A stretch of DNA of 64,000 nucleotides, taken from positions 96,856-160,855 of the forward strand of contig CAJQUW010015445.1 in NCBI GenBank assembly GCA_907163375.1, given 5' to 3'. A program made the position numbers and the translations under genes. Shown piece by piece: positions 45,428 through 56,100 of this stretch. Positions within the stretch are counted from its first letter, which is position 1; each line of letters opens with the position of its first letter. Origin of the DNA: Prostheceraeus crozeri. Lineage: Eukaryota; Platyhelminthes; Polycladida; Euryleptidae. Below the pieces are notes generated by a model that ran no database searches, was not told the origin of the DNA, and was given only the letters and a program-made list of their open reading frames with translations.

Positions 45428-45602
45428 ACCAGAGCATGACAGTTCACTGTGATGTAACCAGGGCATGACAGTTGACTGTGATGTAACGAGGGCATGACAG
45501 TTCAATGTGATGTAACCAGTTCATCACAGTTCACTGTGATGTAACCAGAGCATGACAGTTCACTGTGATGTAACCAGGGCATCACAGTTCACCGTGATGT
45601 CA
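45428..45602. repeat. 29-bp minisatellite upstream of the right oxidase gene, six units
   Basis: Units begin at 45,428, 45,457, 45,486 and so on with a constant 29-bp period. Each contains a cacagt-tc-actgtg-type palindrome, intact or with one change. The left arm (near 34,430) and the third copy (near 49,110) have only one unit, so the expansion is specific to this locus. It lies 130-300 bp upstream of the start codon and could affect transcription. Confidence 0.85.
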
Positions 45603-45730
45603 GTTTCATGCTTTTATCAGTGCTGTCTGACTTGAATAATTCATCAGTATAAGTAATCAGTCACCTGTGAGAGACATTCTGAACTGCCAACAGCATTTTT
45701 GAGCATTCCAACTCCTTGCTACTTGCTAAA

Positions 45731-46906
45731 ATGGACACTTGCATATACGATGTGATCGTCGTTGGAGCCGGGATTATGGGTCTCTCTACAGCATGGTATC
45801 TTGTTCACAAGGAGAATAAGAGAGTACTTCTACTTGATCAATTTCCGTTTCCAACCACACGAAACTGTTCCAATGGTCAGTCTCGAATTTATCGTCGAAG
45901 TTATACTGATCCACTATATTCTGCAATGATGGACAAGGCGATGCCATTATGGCACGAGTTGGAGGAAATGTCAAAAAAGTCGCTTCTCTTCGAATGCGGT
46001 CTCCTCTATGGTGGTGACACTGAAGTTATCGACTTAGTGAAAAATGCGTTAGCCGAGAACAAATCTCCACATCAGTGCTATCAGTATCGGGATCTTGTCA
46101 AAAAGTGGCCAAATATCAAAGGTTTCCAAGACAACGCGGAATTCGTCTACGAGCCTTCTGGAGGCTTTATAGCTGCAGCAGAAGCAATGCAAGCTTATCA
46201 TCAGTGTCTTATGACTGCCAGAGAAAAATTTACATTCCTTCCTAAAACCACAGTGTTGTCAATTCATCCTTCAACCGTCTGTAATAAGGTTAGAGTAGTC
46301 TCCACCGACCAAAAGGAGTTCATTGGAAAGTCATTAGTGCTAACGCCTGGTCCTTGGGCTACAAAGCTGCTACAACAAATCGGATGCCCACTACCTCTCG
46401 AGCCACAAAAGGTTGCCGTAGCATACTTCAATGTGCTCAATGAGAATGACCATTCCTTTCGATATCAAAATTTCCCAGTTGTGGCTTTAGAATACAAAGA
46501 TTCTCTTGTTTACTTCCTTCCGGAGGCTGAGTATAGAGGAATGATCAAAGTCGGGAATCATGTGAGGATTCCTAAGGATCCAGATCGTCGAGACTCAAAG
46601 ATGTCAGAACTGCAAGCCATCGTTGAGCCCATGACTGACAAAGTAAGGCAGCATTTTCCCAATATTGAGTCTACACCGGCTATCATCGAGAATTGTAGTT
46701 TCTGTGGCACTCCAGATTATCACTATGTCATTGATCAACATCCACAGTATCGAAACATTGTCATTGGAACAGGATTTAGTGGCCACGGGTTCAAAATGGC
46801 ACCCATTGTAGGCCAACTTTTGGGAAATCTGTGTTTGGGAGACAAGCCAGATATTGATACTTCAAAATTCCAGATCTCCCGATTCAAGCCGAATTCAAAG
46901 TTGTGA
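45731..46906 (+). CDS. PIPOX: Peroxisomal sarcosine/L-pipecolate oxidase-like flavoenzyme, right copy
   Basis: This is an intact, intronless 391-codon frame. It differs from the left copy at residue 5 (Ile for Thr) and at one position near the C-terminus (Asp for His in LCLGDKPD); the rest of the protein reads the same. All family landmarks are present: GAGIMG, VLLLDQ, SRIYRR, the flavin-attaching Cys in ENCSFCGTPD, GTGFSGHGFK and C-terminal SKL. I chose the ATG in aaaATGG because the upstream in-frame extension has no ATG. Apart from a few substitutions near the start and end, the coding DNA looks identical to the left copy, although the flanks differ at 5-10%. Confidence 0.93.
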   Translation: MDTCIYDVIVVGAGIMGLSTAWYLVHKENKRVLLLDQFPFPTTRNCSNGQSRIYRRSYTDPLYSAMMDKAMPLWHELEEMSKKSLLFECGLLYGGDTEVIDLVKNALAENKSPHQCYQYRDLVKKWPNIKGFQDNAEFVYEPSGGFIAAAEAMQAYHQCLMTAREKFTFLPKTTVLSIHPSTVCNKVRVVSTDQKEFIGKSLVLTPGPWATKLLQQIGCPLPLEPQKVAVAYFNVLNENDHSFRYQNFPVVALEYKDSLVYFLPEAEYRGMIKVGNHVRIPKDPDRRDSKMSELQAIVEPMTDKVRQHFPNIESTPAIIENCSFCGTPDYHYVIDQHPQYRNIVIGTGFSGHGFKMAPIVGQLLGNLCLGDKPDIDTSKFQISRFKPNSKL

Positions 46907-47363
46907 TCTATTCTAACTCAGCATTGCACTTGAAATCTTGGCACTGCTTTCAATGTATTTAATTCAATGTGTTATGCATCAGATCGTCCGCCACAGAAAA
47001 AAAGATTTCTAACCCTGACGATTTGACAGTAGGATTAAAGAACCATGCCTTTTGAAATGATTAAAGACATGAATTTTTGCTTTTCTGTGTTTCTTATTGG
47101 TTCTTGTTGCCGGAGCTTTGCACTGTCCACGTTCTGTCCTCACCAATTTATTTTGTTTATTTGATAATGGCTGCAGCATCACCCGAACCGTCGTGAGTTT
47201 ATCTTTTATTACAAATGTTCCAACATATCTTCTTATTCAGAGTTGTATTTTGATTATATTGATTTTTCGAAGCACCATTTTGAACGCATCCGTCTTTATT
47301 GTTGATTGTTTTCATTGCTTGTTTGAATGCTTTCATTTATGAGGTTTCTAAGATGCCCAACCC

Positions 47364-47369
47364 AATAAA
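47364..47369 (+). terminator. Candidate poly(A) signal of the right oxidase gene
   Basis: AATAAA lies about 460 bp past the stop and is conserved in the left arm. Confidence 0.35.
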
Positions 47370-48235
47370 TGAGATGTCTGTTAATAGGCATGAAGAAAGA
47401 GAGTCCTCCAATTTCTGATGTACACAGAGATTAAATATGACAGATTTGTGTCGCCATACTGACGCTTTCTTTTAGGAAGCTTTCTAAAAATTATAGAATG
47501 CTGAGTTGGCATCCGCGGCCGCATCTACCGCTAAACAAACAAAATCTGCTGTCATTCGTAAAGCGCCGTGGTTTTCAAGAATGATTATGCTTGTCCTTCG
47601 ATAAATTGAAGTCAGGTTTGTGATAAATTGTTCTCACTCCCAAACAATTTCTACATCTTTCTACAGTTATTTAAGGTTCATCTTGTCAGATAGGATCACA
47701 GAAAAGCACATGTAAATCCAAATTCTTGGATTCGATTCAGTCCATTGAAGAATATCACACTATTAGTTCGGACGCCATCACTTCAGAGAGATATATAAAC
47801 TATAGTTTGTTCCTAAAGCGTATCACCCAACCGCATTTTATACGATCATGTTTCATTAATGCAATAGTGGAAAGGGCATTCTGTATTTGATTGAGGATGG
47901 ATATTTTGCATTTGAATTCACTGCTCACAGCTCAGACATTCATCGAGAAAAATGAGAAACTAAATGAACTGATAAAGATGAGCTGCAAAGATGACCACTA
48001 CATAGAGACTAGCTACAGCGGGTAGGGGTGCTGCTAGCATAAAGCCGCAATTTCTGACTGGAGATGCGATGTGCTCCGACAGTCTGGATTTAAATTTGTG
48101 CATGTAATCATCAGAGGATTGCATAGGCCTAGTTCGCCTTTCCACAGAATAGAATGATGTACCGGTAATGGGAAGTGGAAATCTGCAATATTCTCTTCAA
48201 TGACGTCATATTTGAAATTTTAAAAGAAAACGCTC

Positions 48236-48419
48236 TTTCCCTCTTGTTTTTCGGCGTTTTATTCACGAGAATAGGAAATTGCGGACTAACGCAAATTACC
48301 CGACGCCTTCTCCTCCCAGGCCTGTCTCAAGGTTGTAGTCCATAAATAATAATAATTCATTATTATTAGTCTCACAAAGAAATAATCGGTGAGTGCTTTA
48401 CAATAAAAACCAAGAGCGG
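48236..48419. other. Short spacer after the right arm
   Basis: It contains a small palindrome of aataataat and attattatt near 48,346-48,368. Nothing else is recognised. Confidence 0.3.
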
Positions 48420-48689
48420 TGCTGGCAAAAGTTAACAAAAAGTCATCGAGGGAAAAGCAAGAAGTATCAAAGAACAAAAAGGCAAGAGATAAACACATCA
48501 TACTGCGCTGCAAGCTCGCGAGCGATGAAATATAATGTAGACACTTGGCCGGAGATAATGTGCAGGCGATTTCAGCGAGAGAATTCAGAGAAATGATAAA
48601 TGTACAATGGGAAGTCGATGGCGAGACGATGACTAACCATTGACGGCTGTGGAAGGTTGCAAAATAGCAGGAACAGCGTAGTAAATATA
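48420..48689. repeat. Uninterrupted copy of the repeat block (empty site for the CACTA-like element)
   Basis: It matches 38,580-38,765 and then runs directly into sequence matching 41,324-41,385. It then joins the oxidase promoter homology. Confidence 0.75.
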
Positions 48690-49318
48690 GCCGATTGATT
48701 GGCTGTTGAAATCTTTCTGCGATTTCATTGGAGTAAACGGTTTTTTATATTTCGAAAAGACTCGTGACTTGAAGTGGAGTGCAGGTTGTTCCACTAACAA
48801 GATTTTCCTAGATTTTTGATATGTTGATAAGGGATTTTTTTTCCTACAAGATGAGCCCACTCTTGAAACTATTGCAATTTGTGGCGGGTTGAAGTTTAAT
48901 TCGGTGTAGATTGTCTGGACCGTAAACAAGAATGCGCAGAATTGTGCGTTTCAGTAGTGTGCGATGTATACGTACTCGTGTTTATAGTTCACGCTTGATT
49001 AATGTCTGTTCCATCGCAAAACATACACGTACTTGCCAGTCTGCCATTTAACAGCTAAAATGCTAGTGCTATAGTGGTTCTAGTGCAGCTATTCAATGAT
49101 ACCAGAGCATCACTGTTCACCGTGATGTCAGTTTCATGATTTTATCAGTGTTGTCTGACTTGAATAATTCATCAATATAAGTAATCAGTCACTTGTGAGA
49201 GACATTATATATTGCCAACAGCATTTCTGAGCATTCCAACTCCTTTCTACTTGCTAAAATGGACACTTGTACATACGATGTGATCGTCGTGGGAGCCAGG
49301 ATCATGGGTCTCTCTACA
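48690..49318 (+). pseudogene. Third, truncated copy of the oxidase promoter and start
   Basis: This copy follows 45,009-45,790 in the same orientation, lacking the minisatellite expansion. The coding part (49,259-49,318) is only 20 codons, ending at MGLST, and the FAD-binding glycine motif reads GARIMG. Its variants near the start match the left copy rather than the right. After 49,318 unrelated sequence begins. It cannot make an enzyme, but its promoter region is retained. Confidence 0.85.
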
Positions 49319-49374
49319 ATTCCCATCAAGTCTTTTACATTTCCTACTTCTATTTCCTGTTTCTACAAGTCTCT

Positions 49375-49540
49375 ACAATTCCGCCTTCACATCAAGAGCT
49401 AAGGGCATTTTCGATATCTTCAAAGGAAGGGGTTATAAGAATAATTTGCTGGTTAATTCTTCCATTAAGTCCTTCTCCAAGAATAGGTTCCTCGTTTTTA
49501 AGTTTGGTTATTTTTCGCCCCGCCAGATGCCATCCATCAT
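49375..49540 (+). pseudogene. C-terminal remnant of another Naiad-like PLE family
   Basis: The frame reads SRAKGIFDIFKGRGYKNN, and then KNRFLVFKFGYFSPRQ, closely resembling the end of the Naiad protein at 24.2 kb (SSRGYCKSKMK, then NNFLVKFGYFSARQ). The nucleotide sequence is quite different, so it is a separate lineage. The frame stays open to 49,985 but the residues after FSPRQ match nothing and are probably 3' UTR. Confidence 0.7.
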
Positions 49541-52500
49541 TGGCATGTTGGGCTACGGAAACCTCTTCCACTTTCATGTGCTTCCTTTTGTCCTAGAAAT
49601 TCTTAAATTTTATTTTCGGTTAGGTTCTGCTATGTTTCCTCAGGCTTGGAGAGACCTTCCATGTTGTGCATTCGACACGGTTGGTCTGGCCCTGCCATGT
49701 GGTATAGGTTGGAGGTTAGTGGCCGAAACCTTGCTTCATGCAGCCACATGGTTCCTCCCTGATGACTCCATACATAGCAAACTTAATTTTGGTTTTTTAT
49801 GGTTCTTATTTTCACCATTTGTTATTTTTAAGTTCGCTTCTCGTCAGGTCCATGACGAACTCTTATTTCAGTTCTTAAATGGTAAAATAAAATCGTTTAT
49901 AAGAAGTAATTTATTTCCCTTATCGTCTTCAGTTGAGTCGACTAGCCTTTATACGTATTTCAGTCCCTACTCTGTACTGGAGTAGGTTACTCTATGTAGT
50001 TATTATTAATTTATATTAATTCGTTCATGCCTTTTAATTACCTAATTATTTACAGGATTCTCCATTAGGGTAGTTGTTTAACTTTGGTATCTTCCGTTTC
50101 CTGGATCCTTCGAATTTTTTTGATCGTGTCGTGTCTTGATTCGACTATTTGTTTTCCTATCTGGTCAAGTCATCATTAAGATGCTATTTATGCCTTCACA
50201 TCAATCGGAAATTTCCTATCCGCCAATTTCAATGTATCTTCAATGGAGCTACACCTTCCCATTGATGCCCTCCGTTTTTAAATATCTATTCTAAACATTT
50301 AATATTTCAGTGCTATAACTCGTTCATCGACATCCATGGACTACGTCAGAAATGCGTTTTATTTTTCACCGTGCGTATAATGTAGATATCCTGTCACTTT
50401 ATTTGACCTGTAAAGCAGATTACTGAACGGGCGTGCAGTTATATTTTCATTATTGCACTGGTTGAATTATAGATTTCTATATAGATATATGCGATTGAAT
50501 TATATAAAACCCGCTTATTATTTAACTCATCAAACATCATAGAATTAGATTAGTCATAATGGTCATGATATCGGTGAAAAATAAAATTACCTACACAACT
50601 CGTGCAAAGAGATCTTTTGCTTTCTCCTCGATCAACATTCTATGACCTCGCCGTTCGGGCTCGTGCATAGATATGTTGACCTCGAAGAAAGCAATAAAGA
50701 TGGATATTTTGCACTAGTTGCGTAAATAACTATTATTTGTCTCCGTGCACGTTTTGTAGATATCCTATCGTCATATATGACCTGTAAAGCAGATTATTGC
50801 CCGTGCGGGAAATATGCACGGGAAAGAGCGTTATATCTATGCCAATTATGAGTGCTCTTGTCCTGCTTTAGTATAGACTAGATCTGTGAATAGATATTTT
50901 CTGGATTGATGAAGCTAAATTTCTATTCAAATACTCTTGATAATCATATACATCTTAATCACAATCTGTCCTTGATCATCATAGCACGTCGTCAAATAAA
51001 TTTCTCTACGAAACTTGTACATGAGAATGCTTCATCATATCATTCTACCTCGTTAGATTTAAATAGCCCTCACCCCATAGAAGTGGATAATAGTACACTA
51101 GAATGGAAGTTCGATATCTTACCTATGTACAATGATGGCACATGGAAAAATCTATGGTTTGTAGCTCTGCTTCGATCTAAAACATTGCATCATTGTCAAA
51201 CTATTTGTCAAGTTGGTTGTGGAAGTTGTTGATTTTCATGAAGAGAACTTTAAGTGAAATGGCAACATTGTTTCATGTAAATTAGCCTACTATACCATGG
51301 ATTAATATACTGCGTCTATTTGTAGCAGTCATTGACAACTATTTTCTAATTTTTCAATACTGAAATGTGAATCAAAAATAGGTTCAGAGTCATAATCGAA
51401 TGTGGTAGGTGTACTGGTTGTAAGAATATCTCAAGAATTCAAAGATAAAAATTCTAGTTATTGGATAATTTCTGCTTCTAGCGGTTAAGAAACCTAGCGC
51501 TTTTCTGGAATAAGCACATTGAAAGTTTCTTTACCGACAGTCATTTCTCAGCTAAATGAAATGTCGCTGGAACTTTTCAATCAATCAATCACTTTTCAAT
51601 GACTTATGTGATATAGTGTGATGATATTTTGGAGGCTCACATTCGAAAGCGTGCAAAGATTTTGAAAATTGTTCAAATATATTGAACAGGGGAACCCTTC
51701 AAAGTAAAATGAATACTCTGAGATTTCTTGGCCTTTGATTTCAAACTGGAGCAATGCATGCTCTGTAAATCGACATTACAAGTTGCGTATGTGTCTGATT
51801 ATACTCTTGATTGATTATAGGAGCGATATTTCAAAATGATGAACGTACAGAACGTTTTACAGGATTTCCTTCTTTGTAATCCTGTCGCTGCAGCATTTTG
51901 TAAATTCACTATTGCTTTTGTGTACATGATCTTTGGACTAGGGGCAACAATCCAGATCACAAATTGACTTGATAATTAAAAATGCCAACCCGAAAACAAG
52001 AAAGCCAGCTCGCAAAGTTTGCTTTTTGCCCCAACTAAGTTCCCCCGCAGTGTGCCATAGTTTTGATGCAATTTCCATTCTAGGACTTTCTATGGTATTG
52101 TTAATTTCTATGCCTCACCGTAAGGGCTCGGGCATTTAAGAGCTCTAGCTCGTGGAATGCTATGAAACATTTAGGATCCATGGTTATAAAGCAATAGTTG
52201 CGTAAATAACTATAAATCCATAATAATTCAGGGATGAGTGGATATTATTGCTACCTGTCGTCGGACATAAATTCAAATGCCCGGCGAAATGGAAAATGGA
52301 AGATTGGGCGTGCGCTACACGCCCTCGGTTATCTTCCAATTAATGCCCTAGATAGATAGCTATAATTCATATATTGGTACTATGTAACCCAATACTACCT
52401 GTTTGAAAGCCTATCCGTCCTTTTATATTCAGTTTTTTATAGTCAGCCTACATGTCATTATGACATAGACTTCTGTACGTTGATGTCGGTGTGAATTTTG

Positions 52501-52692
52501 AATTTTATACTGGACCTGTTAATTTCCTTCCTTTTACACATGAAGATAGTTAACGGATGTTAGCAGAAATTAATTGTGATAAATAACAAAAATATGATCA
52601 GTATCTTTCAATATTGCCTCTTTCCAGTTCAATTCAAAATAGAAGCCTATTTATTATAATAATTGTATATAATATGACTATCTATGTCTATA
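49541..52692. other. Gene-poor interval with diverged local repeats
   Basis: The first part is probably PLE 3' UTR. Segments 50,371-50,440 and 50,743-50,810 are diverged direct copies (both contain gtagatatcct and gacctgtaaagcagatta). Segments 50,640-50,740 and 52,110-52,220 also share gttgcgtaaataacta and a cctc/gccg-rich half-palindrome. The 108-codon frame at 50,906-51,232 has no recognised motif. Confidence 0.4.
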
Positions 52693-52927
52693 CAGTACGT
52701 ATATTAGGTAGAGTGGTAACTCTGCATTTATTAAATCCCCAATGTGTATACACTTTCAAGTTTATGAAATGAACTGGAGGGGGATATAGTTGGTAGTTGT
52801 TTCCAAATGTGAGATATGCAAATTTTTGTAGTTTTGAAGAATTTGCCACGGAATTGAGTGATCATGCTTGTAATGCAGAAGGAATGATGGTATTTTATAG
52901 ATTCTCAGTGTCATGACAGCCTTGAGT
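52693..52927 (+). repeat. Dispersed repeat, copy 2, cut by the Polinton boundary
   Basis: This block is homologous to 19,659-19,893. The match stops at 52,927, immediately before AGTAAGG. Confidence 0.75.
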
Positions 52928-53149
52928 AGTAAGGAAGTGACAAACCCCAGATAGCGCAAGATGGCCGCCATCGCTGAGTCCCCGCCCCTCTGGCACGGCA
53001 GAGTGTCGTGGTCGGCCGCCGTGGTGCTTCGGGTCTGAGTCCCCCCCCCCCTCTGGAACGATAGAGTGTCGGTCGTGGTGGACTTGGGCGACCGCCAGGA
53101 TTAGTGTTGAGGCTATAGTGTGTGATGTTTTTGGTGCAATCTGCTGAAT

Positions 53150-56100
53150 GTTGGGTTGTAAAATGGGTTGTTTCGAGTGGAAGGAGTGGTCGGATGAGAA
53201 AACGGAGGTCGGATTCGTGTTCAGCGTGAAATTCTGCATCGGTAGGGTGAGTTTCAAGGCAATCGGTGAGAAAAAATTTTTCTTCAAAATTTTAACAGAG
53301 TTAGAATTTGGGACGTTTTGGTGTGTAGCGCCCAAACGAAGCATCGGATGAGAAAACGGAGGCCAGATTCGGAATCTACGTGAAATTTTGGCTTAGGAAG
53401 GATGTTTCCAGCGAAATCGGAGAGAAAAAATTTTCGGCTGACGTCCCCCCCCCCTCTGGACAGCTTGCTTCGATTTTGGCTTCTAGTAGACGGATTTTGT
53501 CGTGCGATAGCTCGTTTGAAAGCTAAGAGTGAGACAAATTCAGTGAAAGAATCGGCTTGTTCCTATCTGTCTTCGTTTAGATGTGAGACGCCATTTAAGA
53601 TTTTGGGACATTGGCGAAAAACGACTGAGTTAGAATTTGGGACGTTTTGGGCTCTAGCTTCAAAACGAAGCATCGGCTTGGAAAACGGATTTCAGATTTG
53701 GAATCAGCGTCAAATTCTTTATCTGTATGGTGAGTTTCAAGTCAATCGGAGAGAAAAAATTTTCAACATTTTTCGAAAAAACGACAGAGTTAGAATTTGG
53801 GACGTTTTGGTGTGTAGCGCCCAAACGAAGCATCGGATGAGAAAACGGAGGCCAGATTCGGAATCTACGTGAAATTTTGGGTTAGGAAGGATGTTTCCAG
53901 CGAAATCGGAGAGAAAAAATTTTCGGCTGACGTCCCCCCCCCTCTGGACAGCTTGCTTCGATTTTGGCTTCTAGTGGACGGATTTTGTCGTGCGATAGCT
54001 CGTTTGAAAGCTAAGAGTGAGACAAATTCAGTGAAAGAATCGGCTTGTTCCTATCTGTCTTCGTTTAGATGTGAGACGCCATTTAAGATTTTGGGACATT
54101 GGCGAAAAACGACAGAGTTAGAATTTGGGACGTTTTGGGCTCTAGCTTCAAAACGAAGCATCGGCTTGGAAAACGGATTTCAGATTTGGAATCAGCGTCA
54201 AATTCTTTATCTGTATGGTGAGTTTCAAGTCAATCGGAGAGAAAAAATTTTCAACATTTTTCGAAAAAACGACAGAGTTAGAATTTGGGACGTTTTGGTG
54301 TGTAGCGCCCAAACGAAGCATCGGATGAGAAAACGGAGGCCAGATTCGGAATCTACGTGAAATTTTGGGTTAGGAAGGATGTTTCCAGCGAAATCGGAGA
54401 GAAAAAATTTTCGGCTGACGTCCCCCCCCCTCTGGACAGCTTGCTTCGATTTTGGCTTCTAGTAGACGGATTTTGTCGTGCGATAGCTCGTTTGAAAGCT
54501 AAGAGTGAGACAAATTCAGTGAAAGAATCGGCTTGTTCCTATCTGTCTTCGTTTAGATGTGAGACGCCATTTAAGATTTTGGGACATTGGCGAAAAACGA
54601 CAGAGTTAGAATTTGGGACGTTTTGGGCTGTAGCTTCAAAACGAAGCATCGGCTTGGAAAACGGATTTCAGATTTGGAATCAGCGTGAAATTCTCTATCT
54701 GTATGGTGAGTTTCAAGTCAATCGGAGAGAAAAAATTTTCAACATTTTTCGAAAAAACGACAGAGTTAGAATTTGGGACGTTTTGGTGTGTAGCGCCCAA
54801 ACGAAGCATCGGATGAGAAAACGGAGGCCAGATTCGGAATCTACGTGAAATTTTGGCTTAGGAAGGATGTTTCCAGCGAAATCGGAGAGAAAAAATTTTC
54901 GGCTGACGTCCCCCCCCCTCTGGACAGCTTGCTTCGATTTTGGCTTCTAGTGGACGGATTTTGTCGTGCGATAGCTCGTTTGAAAGCTAAGAGTGAGACA
55001 AATTCAGTGAAAGAATCGGCTTGTTCCTATCTGTCTTCGTTTAGATGTGAGACGCCATTTAAGATTTTGGGACATTGGCGAAAAACGACAGAGTTAGAAT
55101 TTGGGACGTTTTGGGCTGTAGCTTCAAAACGAAGCATCGGCTTGGAAAACGGATTTCAGATTTGGAATCAGCGTGAAATTCTCTATCTGTATGGTGAGTT
55201 TCAAGTCAATCGGAGAGAAAAAATTTTCAACATTTTTCGAAAAAACGACAGAGTTAGAATTTGGGACGTTTTGGTGTGTAGCGCCCAAACGAAGCATCGG
55301 ATGAGAAAACGGAGGCCAGATTCGGAATCTACGTGAAATTTTGGCTTAGGAAGGATGTTTCCAGCGAAATCGGAGAGAAAAAATTTTCGGCTGACGTCCC
55401 CCCCCTCTGGACAGCTTGCTTCGATTTTGGCTTCTAGTGGACGGATTTTGTCGTGCGATAGCTCGTTTGAAAGCTAAGAGTGAGACAAATTCAGTGAAAG
55501 AATCGGCTTGTTCCTATCTGTCTTCGTTTAGATGTGAGACGCCATTTAAGATTTTGGGACATTGGCGAAAAACGACAGAGTTAGAATTTGGGACGTTTTG
55601 GGCTCTAGCTTCAAAACGAAGCATCGGATTGGAAAACGGATTTCAGATTTGGAATCAGCGTCAAATTCTTTATCTGTATGGTGAGTTTCAAGTCAATCGG
55701 AGAGAAAAAATTTTCAACATTTTTCGAAAAAACGACAGAGTTAGAATTTGGGACGTTTTGGTGTGTAGCGCCCAAACGAAGCATCGGATGAGAAAACGGA
55801 GGCCAGATTCGGAATCTACGTGAAATTTTGGCTTAGGAAGGATGTTTCCAGCGAAATCGGAGAGAAAAAATTTTCGGCTGACGTCCCCCCCCTCTGGACA
55901 GCTTGCTTCGATTTTGGCTTCTAGTGGACGGATTTTGTCGTGCGATAGCTCGTTTGAAAGCTAAGAGTGAGACAAATTCAGTGAAAGAATCGGCTTGTTC
56001 CTATCTGTCTTCGTTTAGATGTGAGACGCCATTTAAGATTTTGGGACATTTGCGAAAAACGACAGAGTTAGAATTTGGGACGTTTTGGGCTCTAGCTTCA

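Larger units (their letters stand above)
44605..48235. repeat. Right arm of the large inverted duplication
   Basis: It mirrors 31,665-36,995 without the hAT insertion and includes a 29-bp minisatellite absent from the left arm. Its innermost 400 bp contain diverged internal repeats of roughly 170 bp (compare acaagacagtacttgg near 44,620 with acaagacggtagttgc near 44,800). Confidence 0.85.

Noticed and set aside
47097-47342. Hydrophobic frame conserved in both arms (also 32,654-32,926)
   Set aside because: It has no ATG in a good context and lies in the 3' flank of the oxidase. Its amino-acid changes between arms are as frequent as expected for unconstrained DNA.
49446-49985. 179-codon frame as a host gene
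   Set aside because: Its beginning is the end of a PLE protein and the remainder has no motif, so it is most likely PLE 3' UTR that happens to be open.
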